Of a DNA stretch of 64,000 nt, positions 1-14,730 are shown in pieces. The stretch lies in contig OY783212.1 of assembly GCA_963678705.1 (NCBI GenBank), positions 11,098,001 to 11,162,000 of the forward strand, read 5' to 3'. The position numbers and the translations under genes are program-made. This DNA comes from Panorpa germanica (Eukaryota > Arthropoda > Insecta > Mecoptera > Panorpidae). Within the stretch, counting starts at the first letter, position 1. Each line of letters starts with the position of its first letter. The notes below the pieces were generated by a model. The model saw nothing but the letters and a program-made list of their open reading frames with translations. It had not been told where the DNA came from and made no database searches.

Positions 1-2744
1 TTATTAATAATGTTTAGTGTCTTAAAATTAATAACCATTAAACGTAAACAGTTTATTTAATTTGATACTCAAGTTTTATACTATAATATTATCTCTTTCC
101 TTTTCTATACATTTCACGAGCTAAAGCGAGACGTATATATTCTATGTTTATAGATATTGTATATTTTTAACAGGTTTTACCAAGCTCTACTAAAGGATTT
201 TAATAATTTATTAATTAAAATTACTCGTTAAATCATGCAGATCTACCGCAGTTTTATTAAAAATAAAAAAGTTACTTTATGGAGGTATAATTATGTAAAT
301 ATAATCATTTATTTATAGTGTAAATGTGTAAATTTGCTTTATTATATAGATCTATATTATATACATAGATGTTTTATTATGTATTATTACTCGTAAAATC
401 ACTTTTTTAACTTTAACTTGTGTTAAATCTATTAAGGGAGTAAAAGCACCTTTTTTTAATCGCTTTTTATTTATTTTTTTCAGTTGAACAGTGAACCTTC
501 TAGTTCAAATTTTTGTTCAAGACCAAGACCAAGCAGGAAAAACGCAAACAATTTTGTATATGTCATATCTTAATGGAAGTGTGCGCTTTATATATTATAT
601 ATTTTCGCTGACCAAGAGAAATATGTAGACTACCTAAAGACAGCCTTGTATCTAGGCTGTGTACCATAGCATAACTCAAAATTTAATTATTATTTTAATG
701 AAAATATGAATGTTTTTCTTTGATTTTAAATGTGCTTTATCCATAGTAACATGTCAGTTTAAATAGACTCCACTCACTCTTTTGATTTTTTTTCCTATCT
801 ATGTCTACATTTTTGACTAATGTATAGATATACAGTTTTCATTCGAAAATAAATAATTTTTTGCATGTATAACTGGCATAAAATCAATAAGTTATTGGTA
901 AATGTCACAATGCACAAGCGTCAGCGTATCTCTGTCATTTCCTGTACAAATATACGATTTGCACACACACACTAGTAAATAGACTACGTTAAGCACATAG
1001 CAAATAGCATAAACTGCAAACTGTACATGTGTGTTTGATGTTGTTGTTACTGGCTCCGTGCAATGTTCAGTAACTCATTCGACGTTCGCCGTTGCTTCTA
1101 AAGGAAGGAAGCAATCAATTTCTACATATTCGTTTTTGATACACGTTAAAAATCAATAAAAACTAAAACTGTTTCTTTTATTCTAATACTATTTATATAA
1201 TAGTCTCACAAATGTTGGACTTTTGAATTACACCATGTGACAAAATAGGCTTATTGTAAAAAATTATGTATTTCCAGAATCAACGATATTAGATGATGGC
1301 CGAAACAAAGCATAATACGAGGGTAGTTTGATAATTGACTGACTTTTATTTTTGAAAAAGAACTTTATTTCTCATTAAAAGATAATGTTTTTCTTCCTTA
1401 GATAGAAGGTGTGTGGTAGGGGGACAATTCTCTTTCTGTATTTTGTGTAAGTATTACTTCATTTATAACACTATATGTTTGGAATTACTTTTCGAAGCAA
1501 ATAATATATCCTTTTTCCGTAAGAACTGTATACAACAACATACAGTTAAATTCTAATGTAAAATATTTCACAGCATTTGAATCAAATACATAGAATTTAT
1601 AAATTTTATACATACATAGGCGTCCTTGAGGGCAAATTGGAATTTTCTTAGGTAGAATAGAAATTTGTGACAAATCAAAAATTGAAAAATATACACTGGA
1701 GAAAAAGATATGCTAGATACAATAGGTAGAATAGAATATGAACTATTACTATCCCCCCTGTAAAACTTTCTCCGGACGTCCATGATGATTTTGTATACAG
1801 ATTTTTCAGTTGTAATTACCACGAATATCATCAGAACCAGCATTTAAGTATTCAGACGGTGTGTAATGTGTAAAATATTTTAAGGGACATCGGTTATTGC
1901 ACATGGGATATATTTTTAATTATTCCGAGAACGAGAGCAACAGCTTGCACTAATGAAGGAGTGCCATTACGGTGTTGTAATTTATATTTACTACACATAC
2001 TTCTAATGTATACACACACATACATACATTTTATGAAAATACACGAAAAATAAAACTGCACCTAATTATTACTAAAATCGAACGAACATTCGCATTTCCA
2101 TAAAATGCAGTAAATTAACGGTGGAATTAAAAATAGATTTGTGAAATTTCAGTAAATGAAAATATAAATATTTCACGTAAACAACAGAAATTATATGAAT
2201 AATAATTTACTAACTTGTGTTAAAATATCGACTGTGATTGTAATATTATATGATGTACTATGGATGTCGTTTGAACATATTCAGGCATTATATGAATCGC
2301 TTAAGAAATTTCCAAACATATAATATAGAAACCATAAATATTTTTTGCTATAAAAAGGAGTAAATCCTTTATTACTAGTAACTAAAAAGAATATTATTTA
2401 TTCCATTAAAATTCACAAAAGTTGGGTTTGAAAAAAAAAATTGGTTTCTCATATAGAGACTTATTAAAAACTTGATTGGTATTGCACGATTTCACGATTT
2501 ATAAACTTAAGTTTGACGTTTCAAACAATACGTTGTTAAGTATGTGTTTGACAACCAGCCAAGAAATGTTTTTTTTAAATTTTTTGTACTGTGACTTGAA
2601 AGAAGCCTATTACATTCAGCTAATCACAAAACGTAAATTATTACTTACAAAAACTTAACATATTTATATAAAATTCTTTTCTACTAAATTCACTGCTTGA
2701 ACACTAGAAAATTATAGAAAAATTGGCATTTTTTTAAATTTAAT
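1..2744. other. Intronic AT-rich sequence, nothing assigned
   Basis: No coding region, splice pair or transposon end was recognised. Short minus-strand frames at 1485-1843 are Phe/Ile/Leu-rich translations of AT-rich DNA without a family signature. Confidence 0.6.
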
Positions 2745-2820
2745 TTATTTAACGTTGGCCTATTTTCGATACCGAATTTAACTATGTTAGCAGTTTCGTA
2801 GCTTTATATACAAGTACTAC
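2745..2820 (+). repeat. Dispersed repeat family A, copy 1
   Basis: Reads ATTTAACGTTGGCCTATTTT, then CGATACCGAATTTAACTA, then TGTTAGCAGTTTCG. The same order of blocks recurs near 46778 and in part near 63795. No coding region and no terminal repeats were seen. The family identity is unknown. Confidence 0.55.
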
Positions 2821-5800
2821 ACACACCGTTGTTTAATCTATTTTCAATACTAATCCCATCATCGATTATCTCCAGTTAACATTTACAGTTACGTTATAAT
2901 GACTAAAAGTTTCTTAAATGTGTTTATTAAATATATGATATGTAACATATAACCAGTTAAACCCAATAAAAACATTAGGCAATGGTCTGAGGATCGCATC
3001 TTCTAATATGTGAATTACAATTTCAAATTAATTACTGATTTAGTGTATCTAAAAATATTCAAAAGCTGTATTTTTGGCTATTAATATATTGGACAAATAT
3101 TAACTGTTAACCATCCTTAGGGCATGCCATCATTTTCTCACATATTCAATTTAACAATTACTTTTTATTACCCCCACATGAGTTTAAAATTTTGAAGCAT
3201 TTGTGGTTACATATATACCAGGCGGGACAGCAAAAAAAAGTATTGAATTATTTTCATACGTTTGTATATTTTATTTATATATTTTTGTGTTGGTAGTATT
3301 GTTGCCGTGGTTTTGCGCGCCTGCAGGCGAATTAAATATTCTGTGCAATAAGTGGATAAGTACATGTCGTATACGTTTTAGTATTCGGTATTCGCAGTTC
3401 TATTTACAATGAAATTTTATTTTAATAACAAGGGAGTATAAAGTTACGTTAAATACCATTTGACCTTTTTTGTTTTACAGTATTTTTAATCACGCAGGTA
3501 TTTTAAAAACAAAAAATTTAAAAAACAAAATACATGGTAAAATAAATAAAAATAAATGTAAAACAAAACTTTTGTGCACAATTATTAGAAAACTGTTTGT
3601 TGTTCTATAAATTAAAAAAAAAAATGACCAACATGAACTAATAAAATGTACATATTTTATCATTTTTATCAACGTAACGTATACAGGGTTGCCAAAATAG
3701 CAATGGGAAAGTTTTTGATAAAACTAATAAAAATTAATTTAAATTTCACTTTTGAAATTATGTCTTTTTATATTTGTATCAATTTTAAAGTAACGAAGCA
3801 AATTTGACCCTGTCATATGAAACACCAAGGTTGTTTATGTTGAAGACTCTTAAGCTTATGTTCTAACAAATTAAACCTAATTTAGGTACATAACCTAGTA
3901 GTTGAAATTGCGGTAGTATAATAAGGAAATTAAATGGAAAAATTATTCTTACTGAAATTTCAATATTTTTCCAATCGAAAGTTAAAAGAAAACGCTAGAA
4001 ATTAATTAAAAAATATTAATAATTTTATCAATTAATGTTTTGTCTGCATTACTTAAATGAATCGAAATGACTGATATTATAGTTTTGAAAGAATTAAATC
4101 TTATTTAACAGCAACTTTATAGAACAAATCCAAACAATCATGAATTTAAGTTTATTTTCTTAAAGCATAAATAAATCTCTTTAGTTCTTAATGCATATTT
4201 CCATAAAACACATTTTAAATGCAAACCTATCACCCATTAATATAAATATAAACTTCCTGTTCCGAAACTTCTCTGTATACAATAAACCCGTATAATTCAC
4301 ATCAACCTATGACAAACAAAAATAAAATTAATTTAAATGAATGCAATCCGGCCCAAACCCAGACTCAGACCCAGTCCCAGTCCCAGACCAAAACTCACAA
4401 CTAAGACCAATGCTTCAGACTCCTTTCATTCCCTCTTCATTCTCTATCTCTCTCACTCTTACGTATAGTCTGCAACTTAGAATGAATAAAAAAACTCAGT
4501 AATCATCATTTATCTCTACGAAACAGTACTCAAGTTTTATTTGTACAAAACATGGCGTATTATATAAAACGAGGGACACTATACTTTTTCTTCAAGCCCA
4601 TACTTTGTAACAATTTATTAAAAAGAAGAACATTTAGTAAGTCTAGTCATCCTTTTCTGACGTATAAAGCTATGTGTACTTAACTAAAGTCTTGCAAATA
4701 AACAAAAAAATAATGTTTAATTTCTAAACGTTATTTTTAATACAAAAATACAAAGAGTTAGCGCAATGTTGATATTAAATTTAACTAACTTTTTAAAAAT
4801 ATACGAAGAAAAATATTTAATGAGTAGAAATGGTTAAATACAAGAAAATTTTTAATTAAAATTTAAAAGACAATAATTCTAGAAGAGTCTACTGCATTGT
4901 GATTAATTTGTAGATTGAAATAAGGTAAATATTGTTAGTCAAACAGGATCTGTTTTTATTGCAATAGTTAGGTACTTTTTTACATATATCTCTTTGTCAT
5001 GCTATAACAGTAACTTAAATTTATAAAAAAGTAAACCAGCTCTACGATTTTCACTACAAAGGTTTAATTCATCAAAATATATTTGATTTAATCAATTTAA
5101 GCTATACTCGTTTAGAGTGGGCCATTTGTTAGTTTCTTTTTGAAATTGCTAATAAAACTATACCGTTGAATATTTTTAAATGATTGTTGTTTTGATTTAA
5201 AAGACTACACCTTCCGATTTATTACGGAAACGGTATCGGTAGGCATGACGTTGAAGCCTCACCGATCTGGCTGCCATTTTAATATATTTTGATTATTGTT
5301 TTCCTATTTTTTAGTTCACACATACTTTAATATATAACACAATTTTCTGACATCTGGTAAACACGCAGGTATAAGATTAAACCTTTGAAAAGTAGTTACA
5401 AATAAAATTATAAATTAATTGTAAACTAATCAAGGATGAAAACAACCCTTCGCAAAAGAGCATACTCGTAATTCTTTAAGTTAAACTTCTTTTTAGCAAT
5501 CTTTGTATTAAATTGAACAACTCTTTCTATTTCTAGTTGTAGTAAACATACATATAAGTCACGTCAAAGTACCAGTTACTATAGCTGTCTCGCTTTATCA
5601 TTTAACGTTAGTGTCTTATCACAATAACTGAAAGCACTCGAATTAACTTTAATCAATGTCATTTAAGGTTTCACTCGAATAGAGATGAATTACTTTTGTA
5701 GACACATACAGTTTTGTCAAGATTCTAGAATCATGAATCGTCCATCTTTGTTAAAATGTAATTTAAAAGTTATTCTCGGAAAATAAAGCATATATCGATG

Positions 5801-6309
5801 TACGAGTACATTCGCATGTATCATTTTTCTATAAATATGTATTTTCTATTTATAAATACATGTATTACTAGATTTTAAAACTTTTTAATATAGTTTTTTT
5901 TATATTTAAAGCTTTGGCTTATAAAGCCAGTTTAGCATTTTAAAAGCCAAACTTATATATATCATTAATTTGTTGTTATGGATAAATTGAACTATATTTC
6001 GAACAGCTTCATCGTTTACGCTATTAAGAAAACCAGTCAAAACCTTTTTAATTAATTTCTCTACAATATAAAACTTTAATAAAAAAAATATGTATTAACC
6101 GTTCTCGAAATAAATATTAAAATTATTCCTTTTTTATACTTTGTAAAACCTCCTGCATGTAGAATATGCTCACTTTAATTATTCATATCTCACTTCATAG
6201 CTGGTCAAAATATTTTGTAATAAAATTAAGAGCACTTACCTCAACATCATATTTAAATTTTATCAAATTCTGTAGAAAAGCGATTTTAATAGAGAGCTAC
6301 CTGACAACG
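2821..6309. other. Intronic AT-rich sequence
   Basis: Holds the CCCAG tandem tract (4350-4392) and a short CT-rich stretch after it. Otherwise I see no gene, transposon end or structured element. Confidence 0.6.
4350..4392. repeat. CCCAG-rich imperfect tandem repeat
   Basis: ACCCAGACTCAGACCCAGTC and onwards: imperfect units of CCCAGA/CCCAGT on the + strand. It stands out as C-rich in AT-rich DNA. Confidence 0.6.
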
Positions 6310-6395
6310 CAATGGGCGAGAGCATTGACGCTTGACGCTGATTGCTCTGTCTTAGTTATATTTATATTTTCTGGATTTGATTGTCATCTTAACAA
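6310..6395 (+). repeat. Dispersed repeat family B, copy 1
   Basis: Reads GCGAGAGCATTGACGCTTGA, then CTGATTGCTCTGTCTTAGTT, and later TTTCTGGATTTGATTGTCAT. It aligns in order with the copy near 15296-15396 at about 70% identity by eye. It has no coding capacity. Confidence 0.5.
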
Positions 6396-7907
6396 AACGG
6401 AATCGTAAATAAGTTGTGACTTTTCGAGAGTTATCCGTTTTTTCTCTTAAACTTCAATTTCTTTATCATAAACAAACTCTTACACTCATAAAGTTACACG
6501 CAGTCACAATATAAAACTTACAAATGTCATTATGCTAATCTTATATGTTTTTTTATTTGCCAGTTTGTTACAAATTGCGCATAGGTTTTTGTTGTTTGCT
6601 GTATTTTATATACATATGTATATAGATACTCCACAACAAAACCATATATGGGGAAACACAATGTATGCGCATAATGTATGATTGTCGTCTTTTCAACAAA
6701 CTTATGGTTTCATATTTCTATAAATATAATGTACACTGTTAATAATAGATTTATTCACAAATCAACAAATTATTCATTTATCACTGTATATCATTTTTTA
6801 CTTTTTGCAATGTTTTTTATCCTTATAATTTAAGAAAAATAACGGATTTTAAAAGAGAATGGCTTGCCTGATGAATTAATAGAAGAGCAGGCCTAGTTTA
6901 CCAGCGTACGAGTATATATTATGTATTCATATATATAAAGCAAGACACAAGAATCATATAAATTTATCATAGATTTATAAAAACTACTTTTGATTATCTA
7001 GATTACATTGAATAAAAAACAGAAGAATTTTAAAAACACCAGGAGTCTGGGAAACAATGATAGACTTCCATTTTTCTCTGGTTCACCTGACCTTACTACG
7101 ATGGAGAGAGGTGTCAAAATAATATGTAATATAAACCGCATATAGCTCCACAAAATTGACATTGTTTCAGTAAAAAAAAATATATTTAAGAAAGTAAAAA
7201 TATGCACTTCTGAATTATCCATTTATTTCATCACACGCAAAATGATTAAAAGGAAACGGTATTAAAAGTGTGGCAAGATCTGAAAAGAGAGCAAGCTGCG
7301 CAAGGTCACATTTAAACAGAAATTCAACCTCCAAATAAATAAAATAAGACCAAACAAAAAATTGGCAAGGAAAATCGCAATGTATGACAAGACATGGTAA
7401 TGGGGATAGGAGGATCAAAAAAACATGATATTTTAGTGACGAAATGTATAAATGTCCCACAAAATGTCTTAACGATATACTCGTATTATAAATCTTAGGA
7501 TTTTAAAGCAAATATACATAAGGTTTATTTTATAATTTCTAAATGCGATCTAATGTAAGATCTCTAGCAATGACAAATTAGAATAACTAGCTATTATCTA
7601 ACTACAACAATTGTTCATATCAGTATGGACACACTATAGCCTGAAGAACGAGGATTTATCAAAATGTAAGTAAAGACATTTTATATCAGAACCACAGCGT
7701 AAACTTTAATATTGAATCAATAATTGATCATTAGATTTGCAATTTTACAACCAATATAACAATTACAGTGTAAGATAGTTTGATATTTCTTTCAACAAGA
7801 CAGAATCATAAAAGTAAATATGTAAATGTTGTAAACATCGACTAGAAACTTTGTTCTATGTAATATATGTTCCCATACGTACGTAGTATGTAGTAGGCTG
7901 TGAAGGT

Positions 7908-7947
7908 GAGGAGGGAGAGATTTACCGTGCATCTCTCCTCGTCCTCC
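7908..7947. other. GC-rich hairpin in a GC-rich island
   Basis: GGAGGGAGAGAT (7910-7921) pairs with ATCTCTCC and, after a TCG bulge, TCCTCC (7931-7947). The island from about 7868 to 8050 is clearly GC-richer than its surroundings and has short open frames in several phases on both strands. No one frame is favoured, and no gene could be assigned. Confidence 0.4.
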
Positions 7948-10900
7948 GTTGCCCTGTCACCATTCACGGCAGAAAGATGAAGTATACGAGCGCATAGCTT
8001 GAAGGCTCAACGCGAACGAACCGAGTGAGGACTCATACCGAAGTAGATAGCAGCCAGAAGTAATGAATCCTTTTAGTTGCAAAAGCGATGTACTATATAA
8101 ATTCAAAGACCTTTAAGATAAAATATATATGACATGAAATTTAAAATGAAGAAGGAGAGATGAATGGAGCGGTATGAGGGAGGGTATTAAAGAGAAGTTT
8201 TTATATTAAATTTTCATCATAATGTGTCATTTATCATTATTTATATATCGTTTTATGTTTTTGAATTCAATAAAACGATTAATTTATTTTATGCACGTAT
8301 AAAACTGTCGACAAATCAGCTATTAAAATAAATATTATGAACGAAACTACCTAGTAACTCTGACTATTATTTATAATGAAGGTTCGTACATATTTGAAAA
8401 AAGGAGAGAAATTTTGAAAGTCGCTTTTTCTTATTTGAAAGTCAATCTATTTTGAGAATCACTTGTGTCAAAACTAACTTAATATTTATAAAAAAACTAA
8501 ATTAAAACCAAAACTCATTCTCATATACACAAAACATTTTGGTTAAACAAAGGAGCCAAGTGTTGATGAAGAAGAAGAGGCGAAAAAAGTGCCACGGCCA
8601 TAAAATTATAATATTAATAAAAAAAGAAAATATTTCGTTTTTATTTTCGTGAAAAAAACCCAAAAATTGGTTGAAACCGTTAACTTTTTGGCAACTTTAG
8701 TAATACTTTTATCATACAGTTTGTAAAATATATATCAAATTCATAAACGCCATAAGTTTTTGCGAACTGAAGTAATTTTCTACGTATCTATTAATTTATA
8801 TTAAACATAGATTAGATAGAAAATAGATAGAACGAAATCGAAATAACATTTTTTTCCCTGACATTTTGATAAATTTCTTTTAAAAGATACATATACAAGT
8901 AAACGTAGAAGCTATAACGATTAATAATCTTCCAATATTTCTTCTAAATTAAAAATATATTACATTTATTATTTCTTCTCGAATCTTGAAAATAGTGGAA
9001 AGCTATAAGCTTGTAACGAAATCACATTTATCGATATATAAGTATTGTCAGTGGCGCCCTATTTTCAGGCGGGTGTTACACGGGTACCTATAATGATAGC
9101 TATAATCAAAACAATCATATTTCTAGAGTAGCGTAACACGTTCGAGTATAGATAACTTGTTATATAATTCATTGGGTTCAGGTAATCAATCAATCATCAA
9201 TGTTCTTTTAATATGACAAGATAACACCTTGCCCGATCCCTTTGGTGATGCTGCGATGGTCTTCACCAGGAAGTAAAGCTACACCAGTTATATGGGTTTA
9301 TTTCTTCCTTCCTTCAACATCATTCTTGGATTCGGAGACCGATTTTAATAATAGAACGTAGACTTTTCCTAGTAGTTTACAACAGGTTATAATTAACATT
9401 TTGTCCCGTTGTGACACAATATGTTATATTTGTAAGACGTATAATATGATTTAAAAATGTAATTTCATTTATGTTATATTTTGTAAACTTGCAAGCTAAA
9501 TATATTCATGTTTTGTTATAATGATAGGTTATGTTGATTTATTTGTAGCTCCCATACAAATGAATGGTATGTAGTTACAATTGCCTTTTAATCTAGCTGA
9601 GATAAGATTCTTTTCCTATTTCTCTGTTAGTGTTGTGGGCGCCTTTATGATGGTAAGGGTTCTAGGTTGCAGCATATGCTTATATGCCGTTATATACTAT
9701 TGTTCTAATTTATATATACTATAATTATAATATACTATTTGTTCTTCAATTTTGGGAAAAATACGTGTTAATACTTTTAGATTAAGAATTTGAAGTATAT
9801 TTTTACGCTACTTAGAAAAAAAATGCCGTTCAAACAAAGCAATTGCTATTTGTACTCGTTATTTTTTCTCATTCAACAACAATGCTTTATCAACACACAA
9901 AATTCAGATTTTCCACTGTTTTGAAAGTAGCGTGGTACTATCTAAACATTATATAGATTTTTAAATAGTGACGCCATCTATATATCTATCTATCTAGCTA
10001 TCCTACGAACTTATTGAGTTGATGCGTTAGTTAAACGAAGCCTAAATCCACAACGCGAAATACATATACGTCGTAATCGTAATTTTATATACGAGGACGT
10101 AGAATTCTCGATATCTTTCTGCCTGTGTGTGAATATAATGTGTGCGGTATTCGCACTTCCGCGAGTATAACAATAATCAAAAAGCTTTAGCGTGCTTCAC
10201 GGTGTTCTATCAACACTCCCCCTTACTCAGATTCCCATTTCTCTACCCTTCACCTCTTTGTATCTCTTTGCCCCACTTTACCACCTATTCACACACAGTA
10301 CCTAGTAGCTTCGTATACTATTTTGGCAAATCATTATTTATCGTATTTTCTCGTAAAACATGTCAATCATGTTTGAAATATATTAACGCTTCCAGTGATT
10401 AATATACCACACTGCGCTCTGCCGTACTAACTGCATCATACACACACACACTCGTACGATTTATGTGTAAATACATCTATGAGTATTTCACAACATGATA
10501 TAATTATTATTTACATTGGTATTAAAATATTGTTGGTAAATATCCATCATTAATGTTCAATAATATGACAAAATACGTGTAAATGTTCACTACTTAAAAT
10601 GAACTGCGAATTTTGTTCAAATTAAATGTTAGCATAAATATATTTAATTACAATAATAATATTACAATCTTGTTTATTTTATATTTTGAACTTTATATTT
10701 ATTTATAATATACGTGTCACAAAATTCAACAATAAGCGGGCACCAGAGAGTGGACCTGCTCATGATTACACGAGAAATAAAGAAACCAAAAAAATGTATC
10801 TCATTTTGTTTCGAAATTACAAAAAAAAATTAAAATCTTTCGAAAATTGGCCACAATTCTTCAAATATTTCTGATTTTGTATCGGCAACCTAGGTAGCAC

Positions 10901-11328
10901 TGCTATCTACCACAACCATTTAAAATCCCAGAATGCTAGTAGTTTTTACACAAAAATCAATCCAAATTATTTTTTTCCCTAAATTTTTAAAGATTTTTAC
11001 TTTCAGTCCACTTTAACTCATCTTGGTGTAAAAAAAAGTATGAACTACTACGGCAAGTTTTTTTTTAAAATTGGCGCAACTATTCAAGATTCCATAAATG
11101 GTATAATACTCCAGGAAAAATAGCAATAAAACAAAATAATGCATACTATTTCTACACTAGAACAAAATTTCATAAATTGTTGTTGTTGATAGTTATCACT
11201 TGAGTTATTTCATTGACATTTTTTTAAGAGCAACTTATAGCTATATTCAATACATTTAATATTGTATGTATTCATTGTTATCAATAAATTAATATATGTA
11301 CAAGCAGTAATTAAATTACAATAGGCAG

Positions 11329-11345
11329 CACGTGCAGACCACGTG
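11329..11345. promoter_or_regulatory. Paired CACGTG E-boxes one helical turn apart
   Basis: CACGTG at 11329-11334 and 11340-11345. This is the form bound by Myc/Max, USF and Clock/Cycle-type bHLH factors. Two perfect copies 11 bases apart are notable in this AT-rich sequence; function is inferred. Confidence 0.3.
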
Positions 11346-13080
11346 AGCAATGTTCGTTAAAACTCGTACAAAAATCCAATATAGGTTATATTCGTCAAAG
11401 TAACTTTCAATTTCCAGTGAACTCTAAAATATTATGAAAGTAAACTCGTAAAAAAAACTGTTCATCGCAATGTTAAATCAGCGTCATGATTGTCAAACAT
11501 CCTAACTGGATTGGCGGGATTCAGGACCGGGATCAGGATTCACAATTCCGGGATGGCTTAGGGAGAGCATTACAATTCCTGTTTGACACATCTCCCTAAA
11601 ATCGAGTGATTTTGAGTGATATGTCCGCCGCGCCGTCTGCTGTCCGACGGTTGCTGTACTCGTATTTTCATAGGACACAAACAACACAAAACGCTTTAGG
11701 GGACATTTTCATAGGTTTTGGAGCTCTATGTGGAACCGTAAGTGATTTCTACGTACAACCACATCACATGGAAATAATTTCAAATTGTAATTGAACAATA
11801 TTTTGAAAATTATATTGGAATTTCAATATTTTACTTGTTCAGATATAGTCTAGTAACAATTTAATTCAAAATTAATTTTTTGAATAATGTATTACCGGCT
11901 TTTCCAAATGGGCTTGTGTCTTATGTCTTAATTTCTATAAAAGTGTACTACATATTAATAAAGTGGGTTACTAGAACCTCAAATGCTCAATTATTTTTTA
12001 ATAACTTCTTATATGTTAAGAGATATTAACAATTAAAAAAATCATTTTGTCTATTTAATTATTAAAGGGATTCAACGTTGTACACATTCCAAATGCATGT
12101 GACATCACAACCGCAGCCAACCTTACAGCTCATAAATCTCTGTTATATGTATTTATATATCAAAATATCAAATATTATGTCTATTCCAATATTACCGCAG
12201 CACCTACTCAACAAATAACTGATGTTAAAATGCATTTCACGTCATATAAAAATGGCCGACCATTTCTAGCGCTAAAACTACAATTCAAATTTTTAACTGC
12301 TATATCTCCGTCAACATTTAGATATTTAATAAAATAGACACACCAATACACATTTATTAACATCAATTTCAATCACCAATCGAAAAATCGAAAACTAAAA
12401 ATTGAGGACACAAGTCCATTCTAATATTCCATTTACCCATTCGCTGTTGAATGTTCATCTGCTGTATTAAAAAAAATGTTTCAATCACAAATTGTAAGAA
12501 AGTGATTCGACTGTTAAATTGATAATAAATAAATATTTGTATCTTAGGGACCACTGATAATCGTATATAAATATCCGTTTCTCTAATACAGAAATTAATG
12601 TGTTATTGAAAACAAAAAGATAAATATGAAAAAATAACAAAAGCATATCAGTTTCACACAGAAAACAAAAATAATGTTTCATTGATCAATAAATGGATGT
12701 TTATAAAATATCTGCTATGAAATTTGAGTAAGTGAATTATGAATCGATTGGTAAACTTGTGTTTAAAACACACTTCCCAAACCCGTATACCGTATTCTAA
12801 ATATCAGGTTACAGGGCTGCGTTCCCAAGCAAATGCGTACAATCATTTGAGGGGTTGCCGTCCGTAGAACTCCCCTAAGTAAAAGCTTTCTAGTTCTACA
12901 GCAACTTTCAAAGCACAGATTTCCAAACGAAATATTTATACACTTAAACGGAACATTACTTTATTATAAAATAACATTATGAAACCGTGGGATTGAACGT
13001 TATATGTTGAAACAATCATTTATTTTGGTAGTAAAGGCTGCTTCACGATATATCAAACCGTACTAGAAATAGATTTAACG

Positions 13081-13302
13081 CTTCATTGTTACCATGTGTA
13101 CAAACCGCATGTTTACAACCATACGGATTAAGATCCGTACAGACGGACGACATGCAACAAATTCAAATTCCGAATTTGTTCGAAATATGAAAGCTTTCGA
13201 CGTATTAAGTTGCATGTCGCACTAGTGTGGACGTGTTGTACAACTTCTTCCAACAAATGTTGGAAGTCGCATGTTTATGTCGCACCAGTGTGTACGTTAC
13301 AT
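13081..13302. repeat. Cluster of nested short inverted repeats (MITE-like)
   Basis: Several perfect stems occur close together: ACGGAT/ATCCGT (about 13122-13138), an 8-base ACAAATTC/GAATTTGT pair (near 13157-13180), CGACATGCAAC (13148-13158) with its complement at 13209-13219, and CTTCCAAC/GTTGGAAG (13247-13266). Two direct copies of GTCGCA-CAGTGTG-ACG-like sequence lie near 13216 and 13278. This density is typical of fold-back MITEs, but no outer terminal repeats or target duplication were seen. Confidence 0.5.
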
Positions 13303-14710
13303 TAAGCAAAACATAAAGAGTGAATTTAAAAATTTATTCAAAAATAGGTCAATTTCCAATACCAATTGAAACAATTTGAATCTAAATATATAAAAAGTAG
13401 TGGGACAAAATATACTGATATTTAAGCTGAATAAAATATTTTCATTTATAAAACGATTTTCATTATTTTGCAAAATTTCACACATTGAACAATGCATTGT
13501 CAACTGCAGCACAAAATGCATTGTACCGTAATAATTAATTCAATCAACTGAATCAACTAAATTTTGAATGTAACATTATTTAAAGCTTTTACTGCACAAT
13601 AAACCATTTACAAGTAAATGGACAATCAACTATAGTAGTTGATAATGTTAGGTTTAGCAAATGAACTAGTCCCTCCCCCATTCCATCCTCATGATCCTCT
13701 CCACTCCTCCCTACTACATATATCGTTTAGGAAAACATTCAACAACTCGTCGCTATGTTACAACAGATATTTTTCTTAAAATATTTTTACAAAAAAATAA
13801 ATATATAACACCAAGGTTATTTTTATTCCATGTGACTGAAATATATCAACAGAAAATGATGCTAATGTATTATATTGATTTGTAGAACACGTGTCAATTG
13901 AAAAAGGGATAGTTCACAATTATTTTTAAACCGAACTAAATTTTTTATAACAAATATGTTTGCAAGGAATACTAGTACACATTTATACAAATATTTTAAG
14001 GATTTAAAGAAACAAGAAGACGTTTAGTCTTACTCTGAAGTTAGGTTCTAAAAGATTTTATATTAAATTATATATTTACACGTTAATTTTTACGTTAAAA
14101 AAGCAGATATCTGCTTTAACTAACATAATCTGTACTATTGTGCTAACAAATAGCAGCTTGATATCAGAACGAGCGTTTATAGGAGTATTTATTGTAGATC
14201 ATATGATTTATGGTAGATGAATATTGTAATGAAAGGAAACATTAGAATAAAAGGAGTGAAATTATGCTTATCGTTGTATCATAGAAACAGTTCAACTTTG
14301 TTTAAGGAAAAATCGACTATGATGTCTAATGCTAATATGCAAAGTTCACGCTAATACTGTGTTATCATTATATTTACATCGAACACATACGAGCAGAAGA
14401 AAATAGTGTTAAGAATATAAAATTGCTGATATATTTATCCACGTGTCACATTATTTTCTTTACTTTTAACTGAACAGTAACTCTGCAGCAATAACATAAT
14501 GCCAAGTGCATTAAAAACCATGATAAGCAAAAACTAAGACAATTAGAGAAGTAGTAACACAAAAGAAAGTTACAATAGTAAATTGCTAATTTGACATGAA
14601 AGATATTGACGTTTATTAAAGTAAAAACTGATATAAAACTTCTTTTTTTTAGTACGAGTATTAAATGAATGAAATAATTATAGGATATAAATCCAGCTGA
14701 TCTGTCAATT

Positions 14711-14730
14711 AACGTCAGCAGTATGACGTT
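14711..14730. promoter_or_regulatory. Inverted pair of CRE half-sites
   Basis: AACGTCA and TGACGTT face each other across a 6-base spacer (GCAGTA). The arms are perfect complements. This is possible bZIP binding, inferred from sequence only. Confidence 0.25.

Larger units (their letters stand above)
6396..13080. other. Intronic AT-rich sequence with a few GC-richer patches
   Basis: Patches with higher G+C occur near 7868-8050, 9040-9080, 9225-9300, 11500-11690 and 12800-12900. Each opens short frames on both strands with no recognisable product. A sequence starting CAGTGGCGCCCTATTTTCAG at about 9050 looks like a hAT-type end, but no partner end was seen. Confidence 0.5.
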
